Origin: an uncultured Duganella sp.
GTDB taxonomy: Bacteria; Pseudomonadota; Gammaproteobacteria; Burkholderiales; Burkholderiaceae
Direction of reading: 5' to 3'
Assembly: GCA_946482335.1 (NCBI GenBank)
Contig: CAMLRG010000009.1
Location: 1 to 53,437 of the forward strand
DNA: 53,437 bases
Shown here: one piece after another, positions 25,997 to 33,848 of the stretch
Numbering within the stretch: the first letter of the stretch is position 1
Layout of the letters: every line of letters starts with the position of its first letter
Notes under the pieces: generated by a model
Told to the model about the DNA's origin: nothing
What the model saw: the letters and a program-made list of their open reading frames with translations, nothing else
The model's database searches: none
Translations under genes and position numbers: made by a program

Positions 25997-27199
25997 TTAG
26001 TTCTTGATGATGCCCAGCTCTTTGCCGGCTTGTTCGAAGGCTGCGAGGACCTTGTCCAGCTGCTCGCGGGTGTGGGCGGCGGACAATTGCACGCGCACGC
26101 GCGCCTGGCCCATCGGCACCACCGGATAGAAGAAGCCCGACAGCAGCACGCCCAGTTCATACATGCGGGCGGCAAATTTCTGCGCCACCGGCGCGTCGAA
26201 CAGCATCACCGGCACCACAGGATGGGTGCCTGGCTTGATGGTAAAGCCGATCCGCTCGATCTCCTTGCGGAAGTATGCGGTGTTCTCGTGCAGGCGGTCG
26301 CGCAATTCGGTCGACGCGGACAGGCGCTTCAGCACTTCCAGCGAAGCGCCGGCGATGGCCGGTGCCAGGGTGTTGGAGAACAGGTAAGGACGCGATTTCT
26401 GGCGCAGCGTATCGATGACTGCCTTGCGGCCGGAGGTGAAGCCGCCCATGGCGCCGCCCAGGGCCTTGCCCAGGGTGCCGGTGATGATGTCGATCTTGCC
26501 CAGCACATTGTGGTGCTCGTGCGTGCCGCGGCCGGTCTTGCCCATGAAGCCGGAAGCGTGGCACTCATCGATCATGACCAGGGCGCCGTATTGCTCGGCC
26601 AGCGCGACGATCTTGTCCAGTTGGGCAATCGTGCCGTCCATCGAGAACACGCCGTCGGTCACGATGATCTTGTGGCGCTTGTCGGCCGCGGCCTGCAACT
26701 GCTTTTCCAGGTCGGCCATATCGTTGTGGGCATAGCGGAAACGCGCCGCCTTGCACAGGCGGATGCCGTCGATGATCGAGGCGTGGTTCAGCGCATCGGA
26801 AATGATGGCGTCGTTCTCGTCGAACAGGGGCTCGAAAACGCCGCCGTTGGCATCGAAAGCCGCCGCGTACAGGATGGTGTCTTCCGTGCCCAGGAACTCC
26901 GAAATGGCCTTTTCCAGCTGCTTATGCACGGTCTGCGTACCGCAGATGAAGCGCACCGAGGACAGGCCGTAGCCGTATTTTTCCGTGGCGTCGATGGAAG
27001 CCTGCGCCACCCACTCTTCGCCCGACAGGCCGAGGTAGTTGTTGGCGCACATATTGATCAGGGTACGACCGTCTTCGGATTGCACTTGGCTGCCCTGGCG
27101 GGAAGCAATCACGCGCTCCGGCTTGTAGAGGCCATCATCGAGCAGCTTTTCCAGGTTCTGTTGCAGGCCGGTGTAAAACGCATTCGTCGCTTGGCTCAT
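25997..27199 (-). CDS. kbl: glycine C-acetyltransferase (2-amino-3-ketobutyrate CoA ligase)
   Basis: A 400-residue PLP enzyme of the alpha-oxoamine synthase family that splits 2-amino-3-ketobutyrate with CoA into glycine and acetyl-CoA. PLP-binding Lys245 lies in TGTLGKALGG; DECHASGFMGKTGRGT and NYLGLS are conserved. The start ATG 27199 has AGAGGA as Shine-Dalgarno. First gene of the catabolic operon, divergent from the XRE-cupin regulator, with three palindromes in the shared upstream region. Confidence 0.95.
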   Translation of the reverse strand: MSQATNAFYTGLQQNLEKLLDDGLYKPERVIASRQGSQVQSEDGRTLINMCANNYLGLSGEEWVAQASIDATEKYGYGLSSVRFICGTQTVHKQLEKAISEFLGTEDTILYAAAFDANGGVFEPLFDENDAIISDALNHASIIDGIRLCKAARFRYAHNDMADLEKQLQAAADKRHKIIVTDGVFSMDGTIAQLDKIVALAEQYGALVMIDECHASGFMGKTGRGTHEHHNVLGKIDIITGTLGKALGGAMGGFTSGRKAVIDTLRQKSRPYLFSNTLAPAIAGASLEVLKRLSASTELRDRLHENTAYFRKEIERIGFTIKPGTHPVVPVMLFDAPVAQKFAARMYELGVLLSGFFYPVVPMGQARVRVQLSAAHTREQLDKVLAAFEQAGKELGIIKN

Positions 27200-27249
27200 G
27201 GTCGTCCTCTGAGGTAAAGTTTACTCTTATTTCACTAATCCGACTGGAA

Positions 27250-27303
27250 TTCACTATATTGAACGCAAATTCGATATAAAGAATCCTACTTTACTATATT
27301 GAA
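27250..27303. promoter_or_regulatory. three phased operator-like palindromes between kbl and the XRE-cupin gene
   Basis: Three 14-bp sites of the form TTYNNTATANNGAA occur at 27250-27263, 27270-27283 and 27290-27303, each starting exactly 20 bp after the previous one. Sites 1 and 3 share ACTATATTGAAC. The third overlaps the TTG at 27299, the most upstream possible start of the regulator. TATATT within the sites may double as -10 boxes in either direction. Degenerate half-sites (TTTACT 27220, TTCACT 27231) continue toward kbl. Probable binding region of the neighbouring regulator; inference. Confidence 0.6.
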
Positions 27304-27313
27304 CTTTGCAAGC

Positions 27314-27889
27314 GTGAAGCCGACCATTTCAACCAATGCCCCGCCGGAAGTCGGCGCCGCCCTGCAGCGTTTGCGCCTGGCGCGCGGCCTGACGCTGGAA
27401 GACCTGTCCCGCATCGCGGGGGTTTCCAAGTCCATGCTATCGCAGATCGAGCGGGAAAAGGCCAATCCGACCATTGCCATCACATGGCGCCTGGCCAACG
27501 CGCTGGGCGTGCAGATCGGGGAACTGTTGTCGGACGTCGCGAAGGACATCGAAGCGATCAAAGTGGTGGACGCGCACGAAACCCCTACCCTGCCCGGCGC
27601 GCATGCGGGCTATGTGCTGCGCATCCTGGGGCCGATGGAGCTGGCGGGAAAATACGAGTGGTATGAACTGACGCTGGCACCGGGCGGCGAACTGGTATCG
27701 CAGCCTCACGACCCGGGCACCACCGAACACTTGACGATCCTGCATGGTTCGATGGAACTGGAAGTCGGCGCCACCAAAAAGAAGATCAAGCTGGGCGGCA
27801 CCGCGCGCTACGCGGCCGACATCCACCACGCCATCCGCAACCCGGGCAAAGCGGAAGCCAAGGCGCTGCTGGTGGTGATCCACCGCTGA
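27314..27889 (+). CDS. XRE-family regulator with C-terminal cupin domain
   Basis: About 191 residues from the GTG at 27314 (196 from a TTG at 27299). An N-terminal helix-turn-helix (VGAALQRLRLARGLTLEDLSRIAGVSKSMLSQIEREKANPTI) is followed by a small beta-barrel cupin (about 100-190). Such XRE-cupin proteins usually sense a small metabolite in the cupin pocket. Neither start has a Shine-Dalgarno, and the TTG lies inside the third palindrome, so the GTG with a very short leader is preferred. Divergent position suggests control of kbl-tdh-sdaA and of itself. Confidence 0.88.
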   Translation: MKPTISTNAPPEVGAALQRLRLARGLTLEDLSRIAGVSKSMLSQIEREKANPTIAITWRLANALGVQIGELLSDVAKDIEAIKVVDAHETPTLPGAHAGYVLRILGPMELAGKYEWYELTLAPGGELVSQPHDPGTTEHLTILHGSMELEVGATKKKIKLGGTARYAADIHHAIRNPGKAEAKALLVVIHR

Positions 27890-27938
27890 TCTGTCATCGA
27901 TAAGAAGCTGCGTGGAAGGGCCACGCAGTTTTGGCCCC

Positions 27939-28538
27939 TCACTGGCGTGTGGCTACATAGGTCACGACGTTTCCCCGTATGTCGCTGCCTCGGGCCTCGA
28001 GCCGCTTGGGCGTCATTTCGACGATTCCGTACTCTTGCGAGGCGCCTTTCGGCGTGAGGTCTTCAATCCTGGGCAACAGTTCCCGCATTCCCGGCAGATT
28101 CCGCTTCGTCAAATCCAGGTCCGGCAGGCCGCGCTGCTTAAGCAGTTGAGGCACCGTCTTCATGTCCATGGCCGTCACGACAAATCCCTTGTCTGTCGCC
28201 TTCCAGGTCCCCACCGCCATTGCGTTAAACAGCAGCGCCGATCCTTCTGGAGTCCGCACTTCGACCTCCCCGCTGTAGCTATAGTGTCCACCATCCTGCA
28301 GGCGCGTATATCCGGATGCGATCACGCTGCCTTGGGAGGACGTGTAGTTGGTCACCCCCTTCCAGGTACCGACAAGCGCCCCTTCCTGGACAGGCGCGGT
28401 CACACGCGCCACGAGCAGTTTGCCGGTATCTGGAAAAAGCCAGAAGAGGACACTCACCAACAGGCCGACAAAGAATGTGACAAAGCCAAATTTCGTCGGG
28501 TATGCCCAATTGCGAAACTGCCGGAAGGTTGGAAACAT
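27939..28538 (-). CDS. hypothetical membrane-anchored protein
   Basis: Unrecognised. About 199 residues from ATG 28538, which has AGGA 3 nt upstream; an ATG at 28565 would add nine residues and overlap the GNAT stop. One transmembrane helix (FGFVTFFVGLLVSVLFWLF, about 18-36) is near the N-terminus. The rest looks like a beta-rich soluble domain with GTWKGVTNY and GTWKATDKGF repeats reminiscent of lipocalin-like or 'copper-resistance-like' beta barrels, but no family can be named. It follows the GNAT gene closely. Confidence 0.65.
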   Translation of the reverse strand: MFPTFRQFRNWAYPTKFGFVTFFVGLLVSVLFWLFPDTGKLLVARVTAPVQEGALVGTWKGVTNYTSSQGSVIASGYTRLQDGGHYSYSGEVEVRTPEGSALLFNAMAVGTWKATDKGFVVTAMDMKTVPQLLKQRGLPDLDLTKRNLPGMRELLPRIEDLTPKGASQEYGIVEMTPKRLEARGSDIRGNVVTYVATRQ

Positions 28539-28554
28539 TCGTCCTAACGCCAAA

Positions 28555-29085
28555 TCACGCCTCATCGATGCTGCCGGCCTTATCGGCCCCAGTTGCTATC
28601 GCGGCCTCGTACATGCCTGGGAAGTACCGTTCCATGAGCGACTGGGGGTACGACGGCGCGGTGAAGCCGTACTGCGCGTACAGTCCGTGGGCGTCGCCCG
28701 TGGCGAGCGTAAAGCGGCGCAGTCCCTGCAGCTGCGGATGGGCAAGAATCGCGGCCAGAAGTACCTTGCTGTAGCCCTGCCCGCGATACTCCGGCAGGAC
28801 GAACACATCCACCAAGTTGGCAAAGGTCGCGTAATCCGAAATGACACGGGCAAATGCAATCTGATTGCCGCCCAGAAAGCCGCCAAAGCAAAGCGAGTTT
28901 GCAATCGACCGCTCCACCAGCGCGAGCGGAATGCCCTTGGCCCAGCTGGACTGCTCGGAAAGGAAGCGGTGCACGAGCGGAATATCCAACTCCCTATTGT
29001 TGGTGGTGATTCGAAGCGCTATCGCTCCGGCTTGCAAAGCAGGGCTCGGCAATCCGTTTTTCTCCCGCATGACTGAAGACCCCAT
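28555..29085 (-). CDS. GNAT-family N-acetyltransferase
   Basis: About 176 residues. The acetyl-CoA-binding motif A is visible as VFVLPEYRGQGYSKVLLAAI, preceded by the beta4 strand LVDVFVLP and followed by FTLATGDAHGLYAQYGF (motif B). Substrate unknown. The ATG at 29085 is used; a TTG just before it and an ATG at 29070 (with GGGG about 8 nt upstream) are alternatives. It precedes a small membrane protein gene on the same strand. Confidence 0.85.
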   Translation of the reverse strand: MGSSVMREKNGLPSPALQAGAIALRITTNNRELDIPLVHRFLSEQSSWAKGIPLALVERSIANSLCFGGFLGGNQIAFARVISDYATFANLVDVFVLPEYRGQGYSKVLLAAILAHPQLQGLRRFTLATGDAHGLYAQYGFTAPSYPQSLMERYFPGMYEAAIATGADKAGSIDEA

Positions 29086-29152
29086 CAAAGCAATATTGAC
29101 AATTTCGCAAATATTAACATGAGCAACAAATTCCCTGCCGGCGCAGCAATGC

Positions 29153-31558
29153 TCAAATCGGCGCGCCGGGTGGGATGACCGGCAATGTCCGCAGTTTGAC
29201 GCTGCGCGGGTCGGCCAGGTAGCGCTGCACGTGGTCGGCGGCTTGGGCGCGGCTGGCGGCGGTAGTGCCCTTGCCGGGGTTGGCTTTCAGCCATGCGGCA
29301 AACGTACGCAGCTGCTGGCGCAGGTCGGCGTCGACGTTGGCGTGCAGCTTGCCGTTGTCCAGCACTTGCAGCAAGGCGTCGAGGACCACCCAGTTCGCCG
29401 CCAGTTGAACGGCTTCGCCACCGGCCAGGGTGGCCGGGACGGCGTCACGCTTCCAGCTGCGCGACAACACTGCGTCGACCACTTCGCCGGCGCCAGGCAT
29501 GGCGCTGTCGCGCGCATGCTGCCAGTACAGGCGGTTCAGGCGGCCCGCGTCGAGCAGGAAGCTTGCACTCTGCGCCGCGCCGGATTCGGCAGCGGACAAG
29601 GCGTCGAACACGGCCGTCATGCGCGTGCCAAAGTACTCCTTGTTACGCTCGAAACCCGCCGATGGCGGCGTGAGCTGGTCCAGCACCGAGGCAGGCAGCG
29701 CCAGGTATTCGGCCCGCAACGTGTCGGCCAGGCGCGCCAGCGCGGCGCGCTGGGTGGTGGCAGGCGTGGGCTTGATGCCGGCGGCGGCGCGGCCGGCGCG
29801 GATGTCGGCACTGGTGGCGGACTCATACTCCCCGCCCGCCAGCAGGCGCGCCACCGCTTCGCCCTGGTAGCGTTGCAGCAGGTACACCGGCACCAGGCGC
29901 GCCTCCAGTTCGCCGGCCTGGCGTTCATCCGGCAGCACGTCGAGCGAGAAATTCTCCAGCGCACGACGGCGGATGGTACCCAGCTGGTCCCAGGTCTTCA
30001 AGGTGTCCGGGCCAAAATCCCACAACAGGCCGTTGGGATGCGCAGCGCCCGAGGCACGCGAATCATCGTCGGAAACATACTGGAGCCCGGCGGCTCGCGC
30101 ATCGCTGCGCAGCTTGGCCAGTGCCGCGGCTTCGGACTCGCCACCACCGAAATCGCCGTAAATATGCTTGACCACGTAGTCGTCCCACGGCCCGACGCCA
30201 ACGCCGTAGACATCCTGCAGGTCGATGGCGCCGCCGGCGCCAAGCTTCAGCACCGGATGCGGGTAATCCATCACCGAGCCATTGCCGTGGCGGCTGGCGG
30301 CAAAGTTGTGGGCAAATCCCAGCGTGTGGCCGACTTCGTGCGCGGCCAATTGGCGCAGGCGCGCCAGTGCCATTTGCTCGGCGATCTTGCGGCGTTCGGC
30401 GGGCGCCGATTTGCCGTAAGGCGCCAGCAGCGCCTCGGCGATCAGGATGTCCTGCCGCACGCGCTGCGAGCCAAGCGTGACCGCGCCCCGGATGATCTGT
30501 CCGGTACGCGGATCGGTGACAGCATTGCCGTATGACCAGCCGCGCGTAGCGCGGTGCACCCAGGTGATCACGTTGTAGCGCACGTCCGCCGGGTCGGCGC
30601 CCTCGGGCATCAGCTCGACCCGGAATGCGTCCTTGAAGCCGGCCTTCTCGAATGCCTGGGTCCACCAGCGTGCCCCTTCCAGCAGAGCCGAGCGCACCGG
30701 CTCCGGGGCGCCGCGGTCGAGGTAGTACACAATCGGCTTGCCGCGTTTTTCCAGCCGGTGGCGCACCTGCCAGCGCACATCGAGGCTGCTGGCCAGCGGC
30801 GTGGCAAAGTCGTAATAGCCGGTGTCGAAACCGCCCGAGAACGGGTGGTAGCGGCGCGGCTTGTAGCCATTGTCCGGCAAGCGCACCATGGAAATGTGCT
30901 GGCGCATCGACAGGCTGGCAGGATCGGCGGCCACTTGCCGCACGTACTCGCCAGTGCCGGGGCCGGCGAACGTCAGCAAGGCCTCCAGTTCGACATTGTC
31001 GGGGAATGCCTTGGCTTCCGCTGCCAGCACGGCGCTGCGCTTCTCGTCCACGCGGTACGCGCCTTGCTTGCTGTCGCCCAGGCGCTGCACCACGCCATGC
31101 TGGTCCGCCAGCAGGAAGCTGGAGAAATCGACCAGGTGGCGCGGCCCTTCGCTGGCCAGGATGTCGCCCGACCACAGCACTGCGCCGGCAAACGATTCAG
31201 CCACCGCATTGCGTTCGTCGGGATCGGCCGACGCGGCAACGAAGCGCGTGTTGTCCTGCACCAGGAACAACCGGTTGCCGTACTTCTGGAAGCGCACCAG
31301 CTTGGCATTGCCGGCTTGCGCGCGGTCCAGGCCGACGTCGTTCGATCCCAGCGCATAAGGCAGGGACGAGACCAGCAGGAAAGGCTGGTCCAGTTCGCGC
31401 ACCGACAGCAGCACCCTGCCCTTGTCTGCATCGCGCCAAAGCTCGATGAAACCTGGCTGCGCAGCGAGAGACCGGGTATGTTCCGCAAAAGTCTTCGGCG
31501 CTTCCGCCGCCGTGGCCGGCGCAAGCAAGGCTACCCACAGCAGCAGGAGCGCGCGCAT
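29153..31558 (-). CDS. exported zinc-dependent metalloprotease (DUF5117/DUF4953, metzincin-like)
   Basis: An 801-residue protein with a Sec signal peptide (MRALLLLWVALLAPATAAEA). A beta-rich N-terminal half corresponds to DUF5117. The catalytic zinc motif HEVGHTLGFAH (407-417) has the HExxHxxGxxH form and is followed by a Met-turn candidate in VMDYP (Met430). This places it in the metzincin-like zinc metalloproteases. It probably acts in the periplasm or outside the cell. The prolyl oligopeptidase gene ends only 3 nt upstream, so the two are co-transcribed. Confidence 0.9.
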   Translation of the reverse strand: MRALLLLWVALLAPATAAEAPKTFAEHTRSLAAQPGFIELWRDADKGRVLLSVRELDQPFLLVSSLPYALGSNDVGLDRAQAGNAKLVRFQKYGNRLFLVQDNTRFVAASADPDERNAVAESFAGAVLWSGDILASEGPRHLVDFSSFLLADQHGVVQRLGDSKQGAYRVDEKRSAVLAAEAKAFPDNVELEALLTFAGPGTGEYVRQVAADPASLSMRQHISMVRLPDNGYKPRRYHPFSGGFDTGYYDFATPLASSLDVRWQVRHRLEKRGKPIVYYLDRGAPEPVRSALLEGARWWTQAFEKAGFKDAFRVELMPEGADPADVRYNVITWVHRATRGWSYGNAVTDPRTGQIIRGAVTLGSQRVRQDILIAEALLAPYGKSAPAERRKIAEQMALARLRQLAAHEVGHTLGFAHNFAASRHGNGSVMDYPHPVLKLGAGGAIDLQDVYGVGVGPWDDYVVKHIYGDFGGGESEAAALAKLRSDARAAGLQYVSDDDSRASGAAHPNGLLWDFGPDTLKTWDQLGTIRRRALENFSLDVLPDERQAGELEARLVPVYLLQRYQGEAVARLLAGGEYESATSADIRAGRAAAGIKPTPATTQRAALARLADTLRAEYLALPASVLDQLTPPSAGFERNKEYFGTRMTAVFDALSAAESGAAQSASFLLDAGRLNRLYWQHARDSAMPGAGEVVDAVLSRSWKRDAVPATLAGGEAVQLAANWVVLDALLQVLDNGKLHANVDADLRQQLRTFAAWLKANPGKGTTAASRAQAADHVQRYLADPRSVKLRTLPVIPPGAPI

Positions 31559-31561
31559 CGT

Positions 31562-33757
31562 TTACTGTCCTCCAGCAGTGGAAGTGGCGCCGGCCGCGGC
31601 GGCGGCCGGCTGCGCGAGCGTCGACATATTCAGCGCCCGCGTCAGGAAGCCCCAGCGGTCCGCCACTTCCTCGATCTGCTTGGTGGTCGGCTTGCCGGCG
31701 CCATGGCCCGCTTTCGAGTCGATGCGGATCAGGATTGGCGCCGCGCCGCCTTGCGCGGCCTGGGCCGCCGCCGCGAACTTGAAGCTGTGGGCCGGTACCA
31801 CGCGGTCGTCGTGGTCGGCGGTCAGCACCATGGTCGCCGGATAGCAGCCGCCCTGCTTCAGGTTATGCAGCGGCGAGTACTTGACCAGGGCTTTGAACTC
31901 TTCCGGATTGTCGGACGAGCCGTAGTCCGAAGTCCACGCCCAACCGATGGTGAATTTCTGGAAGCGCAGCATATCCATCACGCCCACTGCCGGCAGCGCC
32001 GCGCCGAACAGGTCCGGGCGCTGGGTCATCGCGGCACCCACCAGCAGGCCGCCGTTCGAGCCACCGCCGATCGACAGCTTGGCCGGCGAAGTCACCTTGT
32101 TGGCCACCAGCCATTCCGCCGCGCCGATGAAGTCGTCGAACACGTTCTGCTTTTGCAGCTTGGTGCCGGCCTTGTGCCATGCCTCGCCGTATTCGCCGCC
32201 GCCGCGCAGGTTGGCCACCACATATACGCCGCCCATCTCGACCCAGGCCAGGTTGGAAACGGAGAAGCTCGGGGTCAGGGAAATATTGAAACCGCCGTAG
32301 CCATACAGATAAGTCGGGTTGCTGCCGTCCAGTTTCATGCCCTTCTTCGACACGATGAACATCGGCACCTTCGTACCGTCCCTGCTGCTGAAGAAGACCT
32401 GGCGGGTGTCGAACGCGGCGGGGTCGAAATCGACCTTCGGCTGGCGGTAGATGCTGGACTTGCCGCTTTTCAGGTCAAGACGGTAAATCGTTTTCGGCGT
32501 TGTGAAGCTGTTGTACGAATAGAAGGTTTCGGTGTCGCTCGCCTTGCCGCCGAAGCCTTCCGCCGTGCCCAGGCCGGGCAGCGCGATATCGCGCACCGGC
32601 TTGCCTTTCAAGTCGAATACCTTGACTGCGCTATGCGCGTCGCTCAGGTAATTCAGCACCAGCTGCTTGTTGACGATGGTGGCACCGGTCAGGGTTTGCG
32701 GCGCTTCCGGCACGATCTCCTTCCAGTGCTCGCTGCCGGGCTTGCGGATATCGATGGCGATGATACGCGAACGCGGCGCATTCTTATCGGTCAGGAAGTA
32801 GAACAGCGGGCCCTCATTGTCGATGAAACTGTAGGAAGCGTCGAAGGCTTCCAGCAGGCCAGTAACCTGGCCATCCCTGGCTTTCAAGTCCTTGATGAAG
32901 ACGCGGTTCTTCTGCTCCGTGCCTTGCGAACCGTTGATGACCAGGTAGCGTCCATCGTCGGTCACTTCGGCGCCGAAGCCCCACTCCTTCTGGTCCGGTC
33001 GGTGATAGACCAGCACGTCGGCGTCCTGCATGGTGCCCAGTTTGTGGAAGTACACTTTCTGGAAATAGTTCACGCCGGCCAGCTTGGCCGCTTCGCTCGG
33101 CTCGTCGTAACGGCTGTAATAGAAGCCGGAGCCATCGGCCGCCCACGCCGTATTCGAGAATTTGACCCACTTGATGTGGTCGGCCATGTCCTTGCCGCTC
33201 GCGATATCGCGCACCTTGATCTCGTTCCAGTCGGAGCCGGAAGCGGCCGTGCTATACGCCAGGAACTTGCCGTCCGGGCTGACCGCGATGCCGGCCAGCG
33301 CCACTGTGCCGTCGGCGGCGAGCGTGTTCGGATCCAGCAGGACGCTCGGCCTTTCCGTCAGCGTCTTCGCGGTGTACAGCACGGACTGGTTCTGCAGCCC
33401 GTCGTTGCGGCTGTAGAAGTAACGGCCGCCCTTCTTCGATGGCACGCTGTAGCGCTCATAATTCCACAGCTTGGTCAGGCGCGCCTTGATCGCTTCGCGC
33501 TGCGGGATCTGCGACAGCCATGCCTGCGTGATCTTGTTCTGTTCCACCACCCAGGTCTTGGTCTCGTCGCTGTTGGCGTCTTCCAGCCAGCGGTAAGGGT
33601 CGGCGACCACGGTGCCGTGGTAATTGTCCTGCTGTTCGATCTTTTTCGACGCCGGGTAAGCGAGGGCGGGAGAACCGGTGGGGCAGCTTTGGGCCAGGGC
33701 CTGGCCGCCGAAGGCTGCGATCAGGGAGAATGCGAGGGTGGCGCGCTTGAAGGGCAT
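31562..33757 (-). CDS. prolyl oligopeptidase family serine peptidase (S9A), exported
   Basis: A 731-residue peptidase with a Sec signal peptide (about 1-22, ending AQA-LAQ). The N-terminal part forms the beta-propeller that restricts substrates to short peptides. The catalytic alpha/beta hydrolase domain has Ser567 in GGGSNGG, Asp near 650 in ADHDDRV, and His685 in KAGHGAGKP. It cleaves after proline in peptides. Co-transcribed with the metalloprotease, suggesting joint breakdown of exported or environmental peptides. Confidence 0.94.
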   Translation of the reverse strand: MPFKRATLAFSLIAAFGGQALAQSCPTGSPALAYPASKKIEQQDNYHGTVVADPYRWLEDANSDETKTWVVEQNKITQAWLSQIPQREAIKARLTKLWNYERYSVPSKKGGRYFYSRNDGLQNQSVLYTAKTLTERPSVLLDPNTLAADGTVALAGIAVSPDGKFLAYSTAASGSDWNEIKVRDIASGKDMADHIKWVKFSNTAWAADGSGFYYSRYDEPSEAAKLAGVNYFQKVYFHKLGTMQDADVLVYHRPDQKEWGFGAEVTDDGRYLVINGSQGTEQKNRVFIKDLKARDGQVTGLLEAFDASYSFIDNEGPLFYFLTDKNAPRSRIIAIDIRKPGSEHWKEIVPEAPQTLTGATIVNKQLVLNYLSDAHSAVKVFDLKGKPVRDIALPGLGTAEGFGGKASDTETFYSYNSFTTPKTIYRLDLKSGKSSIYRQPKVDFDPAAFDTRQVFFSSRDGTKVPMFIVSKKGMKLDGSNPTYLYGYGGFNISLTPSFSVSNLAWVEMGGVYVVANLRGGGEYGEAWHKAGTKLQKQNVFDDFIGAAEWLVANKVTSPAKLSIGGGSNGGLLVGAAMTQRPDLFGAALPAVGVMDMLRFQKFTIGWAWTSDYGSSDNPEEFKALVKYSPLHNLKQGGCYPATMVLTADHDDRVVPAHSFKFAAAAQAAQGGAAPILIRIDSKAGHGAGKPTTKQIEEVADRWGFLTRALNMSTLAQPAAAAAGATSTAGGQ

Positions 33758-33775
33758 GTGTCGTCCGTTGGAATA

Positions 33776-33800
33776 GTTATGATGCGGCAGGGATCATAAC
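33776..33800 (-). promoter_or_regulatory. inverted repeat upstream of prolyl oligopeptidase gene
   Basis: Perfect 8-bp arms GTTATGAT / ATCATAAC separated by 9 nt, about 20-45 nt upstream of the peptidase start. It has no T tract. Possible operator; a role as the end of the upstream EAL transcript cannot be excluded. Confidence 0.35.
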
Positions 33801-33848
33801 TTGAAGTTTGACAAATAAGTAACTCTCCGCATGGCCCCGCGCCACCGA

